A stretch of 64,000 bases of DNA from assembly GCA_016617855.1 (NCBI GenBank), contig JAECUM010009348.1, positions 27,183 through 91,182 on the forward strand. Direction: 5' to 3'. The DNA is from Megalonaias nervosa (taxonomy: Eukaryota > Mollusca > Bivalvia > Unionida > Unionidae). This document shows, piece by piece, positions 39,084 through 51,841 of this stretch (position 1 is its first letter; every line of letters starts with the position of its first letter). Under the pieces are notes generated by a model. It made no database searches. It saw only the letters and a list, made by a program, of their open reading frames with translations, and was not told the DNA's origin. A program made the translations under genes and the position numbers.

Positions 39084-39168
39084 CAGGGAAACTTCGAGTA
39101 TGATACCAATCCTGCATGCTCATAATAACTCACAGTTATAATCCTGCATCCTTATAATAACACACAGG
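39084..39168 (-). repeat. two units and edge of the 32-bp minisatellite
   Basis: Read on the minus strand, this is CCTGTGTGTTATTATAAG, then ATGCAGGATTATAACTGTGA, then GTTATTATGAGCATGCAGG and the flank ATTGGTATCATACTCGAAG followed by TTTCCCTG. It matches the last two units and right flank of the array at 59540-60563 almost base for base. It directly adjoins the SINE at 39173. Confidence 0.85.
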
Positions 39169-39172
39169 TAAT

Positions 39173-39430
39173 ATGTCTGCGGTGTGTCAGTTTATAGTAA
39201 TGTTTAGCTCTGGGGCATCTTGCTGCAGACGTGTAGCATGCTGTCCTATCCAGTCACATTATCCTTCCACCAGGCCAATCAGTCCTAACACTAACCTCTT
39301 AACGCTGAGCGCCTAGCGAGGAAGCTATTAGTAGCAATTTTATAAATCTTTGGTATGACTCGGTCAGGGTTCAAACCCACAACCTCCCGCGTCCAAGACA
39401 GACGCTCTAAACACTAGGCCACCTGAGCAG
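39173..39430 (-). mobile_element. tRNA-derived SINE, copy 2
   Basis: On the minus strand the head has GGTGGCCTAGTGTTTAGAGC (box A region) and GTGGGTTTGAACCCTGACC (box B region). The body has CTAGGCGCTCAGCGTTAAGA and GGATAATGTGACTGGATAGG, as in the copy at 14440-14725. It is less decayed in box B than that copy. The expected 3' end (GATATGACTGAAAAATTG in copy 1) is replaced here by the minisatellite block. Confidence 0.85.
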
Positions 39431-40042
39431 TCTGTAAGGACATGTATGTCACCATCAGTAAATGACCTATAATCATCAAACATCAGACGATATGCTGAAT
39501 ATATTTCGTAATCAAAGCCAATGCAGGTAGAGCAAGTTAAGCTGGAGTTTTGTATATGATGAACAATGGAATTGTATGCACTTTGCAAAAAAGTGATCAT
39601 TCTTTTTCATTGTGAACTTATAAATAAGATATTTGCATCTTTACTGGCTACAGGTTTACATCCTGTTTGCTTTGATAATATAGAGCCCACGATAATACAG
39701 TGTTGGAGTATAAACAGAAATCAAAAATACAAATGTGAAGTCTTTTGTAAATATACCCACGGAATTGTGTCTGAACTTGACGATACGTCCAGAAGGCAAA
39801 GTGTAGATCTATGTAGATCTGCAGATATTGATCTTCCTACAAAATGTAAAATTTGAAACTAACGAGAAATTCAAATTTTGTAATACATAATAGATAATGT
39901 GCAATGAAGAGAACATTACAAATGCAAATGATGTAGTCTCTTAATTTGCCGAATGAAATCGTGTCCTTTTTGGAAGACTTATGTGAGAATCAATATATAT
40001 TCTAAACCAATGATACAAAATAGGGAATGTTTGATGAAATAT
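39431..40042. other. stretch without recognised gene
   Basis: AT-rich. A 96-codon frame (39566-39856) shows no recognisable domain. Confidence 0.4.
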
Positions 40043-42740
40043 TTGGTTGGTTGGTTGGTTTGTTGAATTTTCTCGCCGCACCAGCACTATGAGGCTATTT
40101 AGCGCCATACAAAAGGTTATATCATTCATTATTTATAAGTAGCAAAAGATTATGCATCGACCAGCGATGCAAAACCGAACAGTTGAAGGTAAAACGATAA
40201 AATGGTAACGGTGATAAATAAAGTTTCCCGATCAACGGGGAGTGCAAATGATGTATGACAAAGAAAACAGATGAAAGGTAATTACAATCTAGCGACGGTA
40301 TATATAGCACATAAAACTGTTTAAGGTGATATCATAAAAGCTATAACTTATGATAAATATTTACTTCCTTCAGGAAGTCTATAATATAAAAAATGATAAC
40401 TGTGTCAAAGAGCTCCCTAATATCATGCACATTGTAATAATGATTACGCGTAGGTTGGAAGTCGAAACACTCCAACATAAAGTGCTTAACAGTGACTTGT
40501 TCATTGCAAGATATGCACTCTGGTGTCTTCTCCTTTTAGTATATAGGAGTGGGTTAAATAAGTATGGCCGATTCGAATTCTTGCAATGGCTAACTCCTCC
40601 CTACGGACGGCTCTGTAGGAAGGAATCCATTCTCGTAGGGTTGGCTTGATGGCATGAAGTTTGTTATTCACGGCATCATTCCATGATGTCTGCCATTTCT
40701 GACGTAAACAGTCTTTGATACTACGTTTAAAATCAGTATACGGTGTACTAAAATCAGATGGTTCTAGTGATAGGGCCATTTTAGCAGAGCAGTCTGTTTT
40801 GTCATTACTTTAATTCCAATATGGCTAGGCAACGAACAGTATACTATATTGTGGGAGGTACTCAGCTCAGTATGTTTAAGGAGAACATTAGCAAATAATG
40901 GATTCTCCAGTTTTCTATTATGTAATGACTGAAGTACTGATAGTGAATCGGAGAAGATGATGCTATTTAAAATACGCTTACTCTCAATATATTGCATTCA
41001 AGGTCTATTGCCCTGATTTCGACTGAAAAAAAATGATGTACCATTTGGCAAGCGAACTTGTGTTGTGTGTTTTCCACTAACGAAGGCTGCAGCAGCCTTT
41101 TCCTCATCTTTTGATCCATCAGTATATATTCTTGTATAATTTTCAAATTGGGCGATTAGCTCATGGTAAGAGTTGTAGAAGATGGAAGGGTTTATCTCCG
41201 ATTTTCCTCTATCGTGTAACGTGAAAAGTACCTTTGGTTGTTGAAGTAGCCAGGGAGGTGTTTCGTAGACGGTCGTTTTCAGAATTCATGAAAGTTCAAT
41301 TTTGGTACTGACAAGGCATGGTAATATTCTAATGCCAAAGGTAGGTGTGACGTTTGGCTTATTGTCATATAAGGTTTTATATTTGGGTTCAAAAACAGCC
41401 GAAAAAGCAATGTTCAGAGGGTTTGAGCTTAATTTGAGAGCATACTGTGCGGAAAGCATTTCTCTACGTTGTGATAAAGGTGGTTCGATCGCTTCAACGA
41501 GTAGGCTTTCACACGGTGATGTCTTAAATGCTCCCAGAGCAACTCTTATTCCCTGATGATGAATTGGGTCTAGCATATTCAAATAGGACTTCCTAGCTCA
41601 AGCATAGACAACGCAACTATAGTCTAGTTTCGAGCGAATGAATGTTCTTGATAAACTGAGTATGACTTTCCTATCAGCACCCCAGTCAGTGTGCGCTATT
41701 ATAAGTAAATCTAGAGACTTCAAGCATTTACCTTTCAAATTCTTCAGGTCTTGAATAAAGGTCAGTTTTCTGTCGAAGATAATACCTAAGAATTTTGCTT
41801 CCTCAACAACTGGAATAAGTGTTCCGTCCAGCGTGAATTTAGGTTCATGATGATGTCTTCGTAACTGCCAGAAATGCATACATACAGTTTTTGATTTCGA
41901 GAATTTGAAACCGTTAGTATTGGCCCAATTTTGAGTTCTCGTGACATTTTGCTGTACTTGTCTTTCAATTGTATGCATGTGCTTGGATCGGTAACATATT
42001 AAAAATTCATCAACATATAGGGAGCAATCCACACCAGGAGTCAGACACTTGGTGATGCTATTAATTTTTATGTTGAAAAGCGTCACGGATAAAATACTGC
42101 CCTGGGGCACACCCATCTCTTGATCGTGCATATCAGAGAGGATGGAGCCCACTCGTACCTTGAATTCATTCTCTGAGAGGAAGTTTGATATGCACGAGGG
42201 CAGTCGGCCTTTTAGACCCAGATCGTGTTAGTCATTTAGTCTTCCGTACCTCCACGTGGTGTCATAGGCCTTTTCCAGATCAAAGAAAACCGCTAATAAG
42301 TGTTCCTTCTTGATAAAAGCGTCGCGAATAAATGTTTCCAGTCTAACCAGATGATCATTGATACTACGACCATAACGAAAGCCACTTTGGAAAGGAGATA
42401 TTAAATTGTTGGTTTCCAAATACCATACAATCCGAGAATTGATCATTGGTTCCATTGTTTCGCAAACGCAGATAGTTAATAATATAGGTCATTAGTTGGT
42501 AGGATCTGCGCTATCTTTGCCTGGTTTGGGAATTGGTATTACTGTTGCTTCTTTCCAAATTTTTGGTACATTACCAGTAATCCATAAATCATTGAATATT
42601 TTCAGAAGAACTGTTAAGGATGGTTCTGGAAGGTGTTTCAAAAACTGGTAATGAATATCGTCAGGCCCAGCAGATGTATCATGCGCCATATTCAAAGATT
42701 ACATGAGCTCCGACAATGAGAACGGTTGATTATAACTTAA
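40043..42740 (-). mobile_element. I/Nimb-like LINE, 3' part (RT, RNase H, tail)
   Basis: Second piece of the LINE family whose best copy is at 53780-59529, in reverse orientation. From 42740 downward: LKHLPEPSLTVLLKIFNDLW, FQSGFRYGRSINDHLV, FFDLEKAYDTTW (motif A), GVPQGSILSVTLFNI (motif B), SLYVDEFLICYR (motif C, with E in the second aspartate position), then RNase H pieces (IYTDGSKDEEKAAAAFVSG and IIFSDSLSVLQSLHN blocks). The 3' UTR contains GCGCTAAATAGCCTCATAGT and CTGGTGCGGCGAGAAAATTC, and a tail of AACC units (GGTTGGTTGG on the plus strand) instead of the CAAT units of other copies. Frameshifts are frequent. The 5' side stops abruptly at about 42740. Confidence 0.88.
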
Positions 42741-44489
42741 GATCAAAACAAAAGTTAAGCACACACTTAAATATACACACCAATAGGTTTGAAATAGGTT
42801 AAAGTGTTATGCAGTGCAGAGAATCATCTAATTTACGTAACATAGATAAATAGTATTTATTTCTGCATTTCATTCAAAATCTTGTCTAAACAGATGGAGG
42901 CTGCAGCGTCATCGATTGCTTCGTTCTTCCAACAATCACACATGGGTCATGACTGCAAGAAAATATGGGGACAGTTATCAGTATGTTTGCAGAGAATATG
43001 TAGGGTATGAAAAGTATTGAACATATTCAAATGCGTGAGATCCAGGTCAATGAAAGTAGGTTAATTCTAAGTGTTTCACGTTTTCAATCTTTGCTTTGAT
43101 GTCAGAAAGTAAATTATTCCAGAAACGTGTTGTCTTTGGGAAGAATTAATTAGTTAACATTATTGTTCAACAGGCCGAAAGATAAAGAAATTCTTATCTC
43201 GGGTGATAATTCAAATGGTCACAGTTTTAGTTACCACAGCATTTTGTTGAATTTCCCTTAGAAGGTAGATATGCATGTACGCTGTCTTTAGTCCATGTTA
43301 ATTGTATGCATACGTATGTCATATGGCATAACATATCACATTATGATATCTGATCGTTGATCCATCTTTTCAAAGTTTCGTTTCTGCACAATAAGTCGAG
43401 TGTTATACCATCTACCGTTTCCACATATTGCAGGTCGACTGAATTTAGAACATAATAAACCTATCGTTCTGGGACTTAAATGACGAAAAACTAAAATCCT
43501 AACTAATAAAGGTTACTCCTTCACTACAATGCTATCCGCAATCAGTAATAGGTTTACAATCTACTCTCTGCAAAGATAATGCCAAAGGATTTCACTAAGT
43601 TATATATTCCCACGTAATCCTTATTTTCATTTTTTGCTTAGATAGTACCAAAGCTACATGTACGTGTTGTGAGGAGGGTGGGGGGCATGTTCAGAAACGT
43701 AGAAGCTAGTACGTAATAATGTTCGGTTATATCATTTGTTATTCTCACATTCGGTCAGCTTGGATGCAAATTCACCTACATAAGTATAAATTCCTAGCCA
43801 TATAGATCAGAAGCAATACGTCACCTTTTTATTAGATTTCATACGATGTATCAGTAACATACACAATCTCGGCCTTTTTAATCGCTGTATATCTCTCACA
43901 AATCTTATATTTTGTATTCAGAAAGCGTAGTAGTAAGATGAAATATGTTAACGAAAGAACCTGGGTCGGTCCCTTATCCCTAACCTAACCCTACATAAGT
44001 TTTGTTAAGGAAACGTTGAAGTAAACTATGCACAAAAGGTATGTATTAGCATTGCTCTTACAAATCCCCGACCCGCTAATTACAAGTTAAATGTTCTACA
44101 AGAATATTCCTGGCCATATTGTAATAATGTTCTATAAAATAAGATCATATGAGTCGCTCTGTCCCATCTTTAATTTATTTCGTCCAAAAATCAGTGAATT
44201 ATATTCAATGTGAATCAAGACACATTTGTAGCCATAATGACAAGAGTCGAACTGTGTTTACCGTTATAAACAATTGCTGAGAATAAGGCTCATAAAATAT
44301 GTGGATGTCAATTCATCACGTTTGCTTTCATTATCTAATATTCCAGTTATACGTGTTCTACGGCTGAATAATATTCTACGATTTACATCACTCGCGTTAT
44401 CAAATGGACTGGTTGTCTTTTAACGCAAGAGCAGTAAATTGTTTTAAGCCCAACATCCATTCAACCAACTTATCACAAACAACCCTCTT

Positions 44490-44492
<3 letters not shown>
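42741..44492. other. unrelated stretch where the LINE endonuclease should be
   Basis: If the pieces on either side were one insertion, the endonuclease would lie here, but no EN motif can be found and the sequence does not resemble 55500-56830. Plain AT-rich sequence, with no gene seen. Confidence 0.5.

Positions 44493-44554
<62 letters not shown>
44493..44554. repeat. (CT)n microsatellite
   Basis: An uninterrupted CT run next to the 3' break of the LINE 5' part. Confidence 0.97.
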
Positions 44555-44557
<3 letters not shown>

Positions 44558-44592
44558 CTTCCTCATGCACAGGTACAAGTACAAGTACCACT

Positions 44593-46166
44593 TTTGCTGC
44601 CTATTTCCGTGAGATCTATTTTTACTCTTTGGTGACTTCTGTTGTGGGGTATTATTAAAAGTTGTTTGGGTAGATGCCGTGGTTTTTTGTGCTTGGAAAT
44701 GGGGAGTGTTAGAGCGGCGTGTTGACTCGGATGGTTGTGTCTGTGTTCGAGCGTCCTTTGTTGTTTTGGTATTGTTTTTAACTACAGAGAAGGGTGGACC
44801 AGTAGGTGTTGTTTTTGCGTGTACAAGCTTTCTGACCTCTAGGTAGGGAATGTTGGATGTGTATTTAACCCTCTGTATTTCCTTCTCCTGTTTCCAGGTA
44901 TCACAATCCTTGGAATTGGCGTGTTGCTCTTTTCCACAGTTGACACAATGCGGAGTTGCTCTACACTCAGCTTCCTGGTGAGAATGGTCTCCGATTCAAC
45001 CACATTTCTGACTATTTGAGCAACGATCTTCGTGATGGCCATATTTTCTGACATTTATAGCATCGATGATGGTTAGGTATGTAAATCTCAACCATCACTT
45101 GCAAAAAGCCAACCTTGACCACGCACGGTACTTCTGGCTTGTTGAAGGTGAGTACGAATGTGTTGGTGTCCTGCAGATTGTTATTACGTTTTATTCTTAT
45201 TCTGCGAACTGCAGTGGCACCTTTGTTTTTCATCCCTTCGATGATATCTTTGTCGCATACTGCGGCCAAGTCCCGACATCGAATCATGCCTTTGGACGAG
45301 TTGAGTGTTGTGTGAGCGAATGAAGTCACCGGAATATCGAGCAATGTCTTAATTTTCCGGATATTGTCGGTCTGACCCCGTCGCTCACATTCAACAATTA
45401 TGCAGCCCGATTTCAACCTCTTTACACGTTCTGGTGTACCCATTATACCCGTAATTGTTTTTTCAATAATAAACGGAGACAGTGAGGCTAGCGGTTTTCA
45501 GTCGTCTGTAGATTCTGTAATCATGAAAGTTGGAAATGATTCCACACCACATTGTTCGACATCCGAGTCAGATCCCGTTTTGGTACGCTTTAGTTGATTT
45601 GTTTTGGAAATATCCATGTTGGTGTATTTAATTGTCAGCACCCGTGCTCCCCGCCCACCAAGGAGCCCAACAAGGGCACACGTTTTAAGTGTCAGAGATA
45701 CACAGATGTTATACTCAGTAGGTAAATTCACCTCCTGATTAATCCCGTAAGATATACTCAGTCAGTAAATTTACCTCCCGATTGACCCGTTGAGCCACGG
45801 CCTTCTAAGAAGTCTTCTAAGACGTTGGAACGGGAAATTTAAATCGATAGAATGTAGGGGCAACGGTGGTATCAAGAGAGATACAAGGAGAAAGATAAAG
45901 AAAGAGTGCGAGTAACTAAATACCTCCTAGGGCTCGGCGTGACCAGCCGATTTCTCGAGACCGGGCCCATACCGACCACCCTTCTAGAAGAAGTAGAGAC
46001 CAAAGTAGTGTGTTGCATCGGAAAGCCTCTGCTCAACTACTAAGATCCTTTCCTCCTCCGACACGGGTTGCAACCCACGGCAAACAGGTTGCCTCTACTT
46101 AGTCGACTCTTACGACACGTAGCGAGGCACGGCGGGCAAATTCTACAACCCTTTACCCGCAGAGGG
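44593..46166 (-). mobile_element. I/Nimb-like LINE, 5' part (5' UTR and ORF1)
   Basis: Reading down from 46166, the 5' UTR has the family start CCCTCTGCGGG, the hairpin at 46102-46116 and the CCTAGGAGGT-like block. ORF1 then starts near 45617 (MDISKTNQLKRTKTGSDSD) and continues through LKSGCIIVECERRGQTDN, FAHTTLNSSKGMIRC, IRIKRNNNLQDTN and the first zinc knuckle CYKCQK, where a frameshift occurs near 45020. The second and third knuckles can be followed in another frame, and the homology to copy A ends near 44593 within the ORF1 tail. The last part of ORF1 and all of ORF2 are absent here. Confidence 0.85.
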
Positions 46167-46727
46167 ATAGATATATTTGTATTATGGATGTTAGATTCAA
46201 CACGAATTCACAAAATGTCATAAGCTACATACGTTTATTATAATGATAAGTTTATTATTGTATAAAAAAATAATTTATTATACGTGAAAACAAAAGACAT
46301 CTTGGTAGAGTTACAAAATGTGTTGTTCTTCTTATTCTTTTCTTCCACAGACGTATTATTGCAAAGATATTGACGAATCCTGCAGCTTTGATGTTCATAG
46401 CAATCGCTATCGGGGAGTAGTAACTTTTCAAATATATTTGGAAAACAAACAACAATGGAAAATAGAATAGTGTTCTACAGAATATAGAATCCTTGTCTTG
46501 CACATGCTCAGTTATATACAGCCGTAAATAACCAAAAATTAGCTATTGACTCTAGTATGAATTGAACTTAAAATTCATTGAATATGCATTTAATTTTTTG
46601 ACGTCTTTGATAAGTTGTGACGTGATTATTTTGTATCTGTGTTTAAAGGAACTAATTCAGCGATCTATGGCAGCCACTACCTACTGTTTCTCCATCTGAA
46701 AATGAATAAGCTACACAATCAACAACT
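46167..46727. other. stretch without recognised gene
   Basis: AT-rich sequence upstream of the LINE and left of the 123-bp repeat. The 82-codon minus-strand frame (46255-46503) has no recognisable content. A partial repeat unit may begin near 46665. Confidence 0.45.
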
Positions 46728-47757
46728 GCACCATTAATCCGCTCCTCTGAGGGAGCATCAACAGTGGCATCGCTACCTGTAACAATTGATGCTGACAGAG
46801 ATATAGATTCTGATGAAGAGGAAGAGGTAGAGGAGGTACAGGCAATAGATGCACCAATCAGCCGGTCATCTGACATAGCATTAACAGTGGCACCACCATC
46901 TGTAACAAGTGATGTTGATGGAGAAAGTTATTCTGATGGAAATGAAGATGTACAGGCAGTGAAGGCAACAAATGCTCCAATGAACCCGCCCGTTGAGGGA
47001 GAATCCACAGTGGCATCGTCATCCGTAAAAATTGATGATGACAGAGATAACGATTCTAATGAAGAGGAAGAGGTATATGGGGTGCAGTCAACAGTTGCAT
47101 CAATGAGCCCGTCCGTTGAGGGAGCATCAACAGTAGCGACGCCATCCGTAACAAATAATGAAGACAGAGATAACGATTCTGTTGAAGAGGAAGAGGTAGA
47201 GGCGGTGCAGTCGACATAAGCACCGATGAGCCCGTCCGTTGAGGGAGCATCAACAGTGGCGCCACCATCTGTAACAAGTGATGGTGATGGAGAAAGTGAT
47301 TCCGAAGGAAACGAAGATGTAGAGGCAGTGCTCGCAACAGATGGTCCAATGAGCAGGTCCGTTGAGGGAGCATCAACAGTGGCGACGTTATCGATAACAA
47401 TTGATGCTGACAGATAGCGATTGTGATGAAGAGGAAGATTTAGAGGCGGTGCGGTCAAGAGATGCACCAGCGAGCCCGTCCGTTGAGGGAGCATCAACAT
47501 TGGCACCACCATCTGTAACAAGTGATGTTGATGGAGTCAGTGATTCTGATGGAAACGAAGAGGTAGAGGCAGTGCAGAAACATATGCACCATTGAGCCCG
47601 TCCGTTGAGGGAGCATCAACAGTGGGCATCACTATCCATAACAATCGATGCTGACAGAGATAGCGATTGTGATGAGGATGTAGAGGTAGACCAGGTGTAG
47701 GCAACATATAAACCTTCGAGCCCGTCATATCAGAGAGCATCAACAGTGGCTATTATA
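46728..47757 (+). repeat. 123-bp tandem repeat encoding a 41-residue acidic repeat
   Basis: Units start at 46728, 46851, 46974, 47097, 47220, 47343, 47464, 47586 and 47710 (partial): steps of 123 bp, then 121, 122 and 124. In plus frame each unit reads roughly as SPSVEGASTVAPPSVTSD, then an acidic half, then VEAVQATDAPM. Two types of acidic half alternate irregularly: DADRDSDSDEEEEVE and DVDGESDSDGNEDVE. The frame is open from 46764 to 47216; a TAA at 47217 and a TAG at 47415 are in the same frame. The minus strand is also open for 197 codons (47521-46928). It could be an exon of a repetitive acidic protein that is now decaying, or just a minisatellite. No signal peptide or start codon context was found. 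Confidence 0.85.
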
Positions 47758-48015
47758 TAAATCTTGTATTAGACCACATAGACCTTTGTAGTTTGTACCG
47801 TAATGTCTTCCGCATTAATCATTTTAGAAGCAGGGATTCATCTGCACTAAAAAATATATTTATCTGTATATCTGTCTATCTATCACTAACATTTCAAGAT
47901 TGCTTCTTTGAAAACAGACGATGCAACTAAAAATATAACCCAACTGTATAGCTAGTATATGGATACTAATTCCAGTGTTAAGCAGGTTTTTCATCGGCGA
48001 CATCCCTCATGATGA

Positions 48016-48016
48016 G

Positions 48017-48054
<38 letters not shown>
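48016..48054. repeat. (AC)n(AT)n compound microsatellite
   Basis: An AC run followed by a short AT run. Confidence 0.96.
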
Positions 48055-50690
48055 TTATTTATATTTATATGCAAATTTTCAGTCACGTAAAATAAATTAA
48101 AGAAATCAAACAAACAATCTCCCAGGATCGCATAACGCAATTATTTATCTGTCTATCTATATCTATTTTCAAATATAGAACAGAATTCAGTCGTTGAGCA
48201 CGTATAAGGATAATAATCGTATAAAGATAGCAAGCGTGCTGAAAAAGCAATCATGGCCTTTGAAAGCTGAATTCGCAGCACTGGATCCTAATGATAGAAA
48301 CAGATCGACTTTTGTCATTAAGGGTATAATACTATTTTACCTCACATTGACAATGAGTGTTGCTTCGCACGTACGAAATTAAAGCTGGTGGCGCCTTGTA
48401 TGATCTTAATTTCTACATAAATATTGCAACAAGGCATGTAAGAAACCTGGATTACTTCTAACCTCGATTATAGGGTAGGGTATCTGGACCAGCAATTCTC
48501 ATAAATAGCTTTTACTGTGAGCCATATATCAGTACTCAATAGTGAGTTCATAATATTGGTATGTTATTTATTTAAATGGGTAACATCTTTTGTTTTCTTC
48601 CCAAAATAGTTTTAGTTTTATTTCTACTTAAACTTTTGAAGAGGGGAAGAGGATCCGACTCTGTCTCTTTGTTTTGACATCTTTTTCATATTGTTCACAA
48701 TTTCATTCAACCTTGGAGTCAAAACGTTTCTTTCTTTTGACCATTTTACTCGACCGTCTGAAAAATAATTTCAGTTTGGTCTATGTTAGCATTGAATGCA
48801 TGCAAAAGAAATCTCCAGGCAGATATACCTCCCAACATCGGGCGCAAAAATTAAACCTTGTTCCTTTACAGATACTAACTACCTGATAACGAAATCACGA
48901 CTGGTTACATTATTTGACTTCCTTTTTAGAGAATGAAATAGGCTATTAAGATTTACATCCTCTTGGAGTTTGGGCCTATGTTTTTACACGTAAGAACCTA
49001 ATTTGCATTTTATTGCATCTGATTCCCTATTTTATCCCCAAATATTTCACACGAATTTCCATCAGTTATTTAAATTTTTTTTTTGAAAGATAGATTAAAA
49101 TGATTACTATTTGAGCCATTTGTCCATGATATCCGAGTTAGAGAAATACATTTTTGAAATCTCCCTTGGGGTATTGAATCTACTTTGTTTGCCGTAACTG
49201 GACACTAGCGGTTGATATGGACAACCTATATATTGGCTCCCACAGTCTTTTTCATTGCAAGTTGAGTTCCTTATGCAGTCTGTTTTATTATTCTGCATTA
49301 GTGTTTTAATTTATGTTGTGTAATTTTCATTCTCTTTCAAGCAGGCATAATTCGTATATGGAGGAGGCAATTTTTTTAATGCACATTATCCTTGTGTTTT
49401 ATACTCTACGTTACTACCTTAAAGAACACGACTCATCATTGTTGAATTAAATATTGCTGCAATAGGAGGAAAGCGGGACTGAACAAACTGTTTAGTAAAT
49501 TATTTAGCCATGTGTTTATTCATCCGATAAACAGCCATCTTTATTGCATCAATGCAGTTTGTGAACACTTAAAGACATCCATTTGTTGTAAAGCGAGGGC
49601 GCCTAGTGTCTCAATAATAGTTTCAGGAACACTGTTTATATACAACGTTTAACATCAAGCCCATGTTTCTAAGGTCTATTCTTGCTGAAAGATATATAGA
49701 AACTACAAAGCATACTGCACCAATATGTTTTTAATTTTGTTAAATATCCTTGCATTATAATCATAATTAACACACTGAGACAAAATGTCATTAAATTTAC
49801 AATTTTAAAGCTTTCACTCTCTTTTGCTACAGCAGCTCTTGTCGAAAAGGATGGAGGTATGTTGTAAACGGAATTACAACTACGAACGTATTAGAGGTTT
49901 ATCCCGAAGTAGATTTATTTTTGATCCAAAAGCTAAACCTCTCCCGATTGTACATATGAAATTAACTATTATGCAACAGTACCAATGCACTTAAAACCAT
50001 TATGCAAAGGCAGTCTAACGACAAAACCAGTATCAATGAACAAACAAAGTTATTACGTAAATTTAATGTTCAGCTTGAAACAGGCGATTAACCAAAGAAA
50101 GTGAGCTAATGGCCTGCGCAAGCACATTCCACCGAACCCCCATCATACACAAAGGAATCGTAAACGTCATCGCATTGACTCCTTTAAAAGCATTCAAAAA
50201 CTGCAAGAGATGCTCCAATTGGCTGTGCATTGTAGGAAGTAATGAGATATGTTAAATGTTTGTACAATCCATCCGGGCAATTCAACCGTAAAACCTAGTT
50301 TAAAAAGGTCCTGTGTTGTGGTGGTTTTGGAGAGAGCTAGGAACCTTTGACATGTAAGTGTAGCTTACTTTTAATTTCATGCTGGAAATTTTTATATATT
50401 TATTTGATAAGAGTTCAAATTGTTTTTCATGAATTTGGATCCTTTTTTTTGTATTTCACAGGAAGAATACTTGTATTAGCAATGCTATTATTGATGTCCC
50501 AATTTCCAGAATATATGACTGGGACAATTGTTTTCCTGTTATCATCAATGATTTTGTTTTCCTATTACAGTTATTGTAATTAATTCGTTTGGAATATAAC
50601 AATCTATGTTATATTTCTATTTCCTCGCGGAAGTTAAGAAAGTTGCTGCTCTGTGCACTTGATAGCCAACTTTACATATTTTCATCCACA
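48055..50690. other. long stretch without recognised gene
   Basis: AT-rich. A hydrophobic 78-codon frame (50347-50583) and several short frames were checked and not supported as genes. Confidence 0.45.
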
Positions 50691-50830
50691 TATTAGTTGC
50701 AATGTTTCAATGGTGAGCAATACCAGACATGACTCTGAAGGGTTTGGGTTCAGGTTCAAATCATACCATCAGGTCACCCTGGGTCTGCAAAGGTAAGGCA
50801 CTTTACTCCAATTTCTTTGACCCTAAATAA
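50691..50830 (+). mobile_element. possible tRNA-related SINE fragment
   Basis: CAGGTTCAAATCATACC resembles a box B. It follows a box-A-like stretch (ATGGTGAGCAATACCAGACA) at a plausible distance, and is followed by GGTAAGGCACTTTACTCCAA, a phrase typical of SINE bodies from memory. There is no second copy in the window, so this is weak. Confidence 0.35.
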
Positions 50831-51841
50831 ATGAAACCTAATTGAAATAGATCAAAATCAGATCTGGTGCATATATACCAATGGAGTTTGACCAGACCTT
50901 GTACTTAGTTGCATTTCACCAAGCAAGCTGATGGACAGAAGTGTGACATTGATTTCAAGGTCAAAGTTTGTGACTTAATTTTCTGAAAAAATATGGTTTG
51001 AGTTGAGACACAGCCTTGATTCTGACCCTAGAAGATATTAAAGTTTTTGACTTCCAGTTTGATCTTTGGTATGATTTACACATGATAACACAAACAATAA
51101 AATCTGGTTGCTGGATTTGACAGATGATTACCTTGAATTAGTGCCAGTTTTGTGGTCATAATTTTGAATTTTTAATTATTATTCCTATGTATGAAATAGT
51201 TTCAAGGTCAAAGGTCATGACTAAGGTATTTGTATTGTACATGTCTAGTGGACATCTTGGATCAAATTTTTTCTCAAGAACATATGCAGGTTTCAATTTC
51301 ATTGTTTGGAAAAATGTGGATGGAGGGAAGAAACTGACTTCTTCTGGATTCCTACTGATTTGAGGAAATGTAGGGGTGATAGCAGTAGAAAGTCAGTTTG
51401 TGTGGCGGTGGCACTCTTGCTTGGAAGATAAGGGCTTTTAGTTTTAAATGACTATGTTTTAAAATAATTTTACTGTGATGTTGTAATTTTAATTGCTACA
51501 TTCAATATAATGTTCATTCTTATAAATACAACAAACTCTGCTTATAAGGAAATCATATACGTAATAAAAATTTTATTGCTATGGTTCTAAGTAACATCGC
51601 AGAAAAGTGTGATGGTCTTATTTTTTCATGTTTATATTTCTTCTTGAGACCCAGTACAAATTTATAACACATAGAAATATTTTGATTCTTATTTTATGTT
51701 TGAAATTAGCCATTAGCAGTTAGCCATGACTAATATTACCAGTTATTAGGCAGGATGAACAATTTGTTATCATGATGCATATTTTACAGTGTGCTTTGTT
51801 CCAGAAGAAAAACACATGCAGACATACATACATGCATACAT
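50831..51841. other. stretch without recognised gene
   Basis: Contains phrases such as CAAGGTCAAAGTTTGTGAC and CAAGGTCAAAGGTCATGAC, 250 bp apart, which look like a worn dispersed repeat. A short CATACATACATGCATACA run lies at 51823-51840. No gene seen. Confidence 0.4.

Noticed and set aside
43970..43995. Telomere-like CCCTAACCTAACCCTA
   Set aside because: Only about three irregular units with no array; chance or a short interstitial trace.
50347..50583. Hydrophobic 78-codon frame after a TTTTTTTTGTATTTCACAG acceptor-like site
   Set aside because: It could be a terminal membrane exon, but AT-rich DNA often gives hydrophobic frames. No family was recognised and there is no upstream exon.
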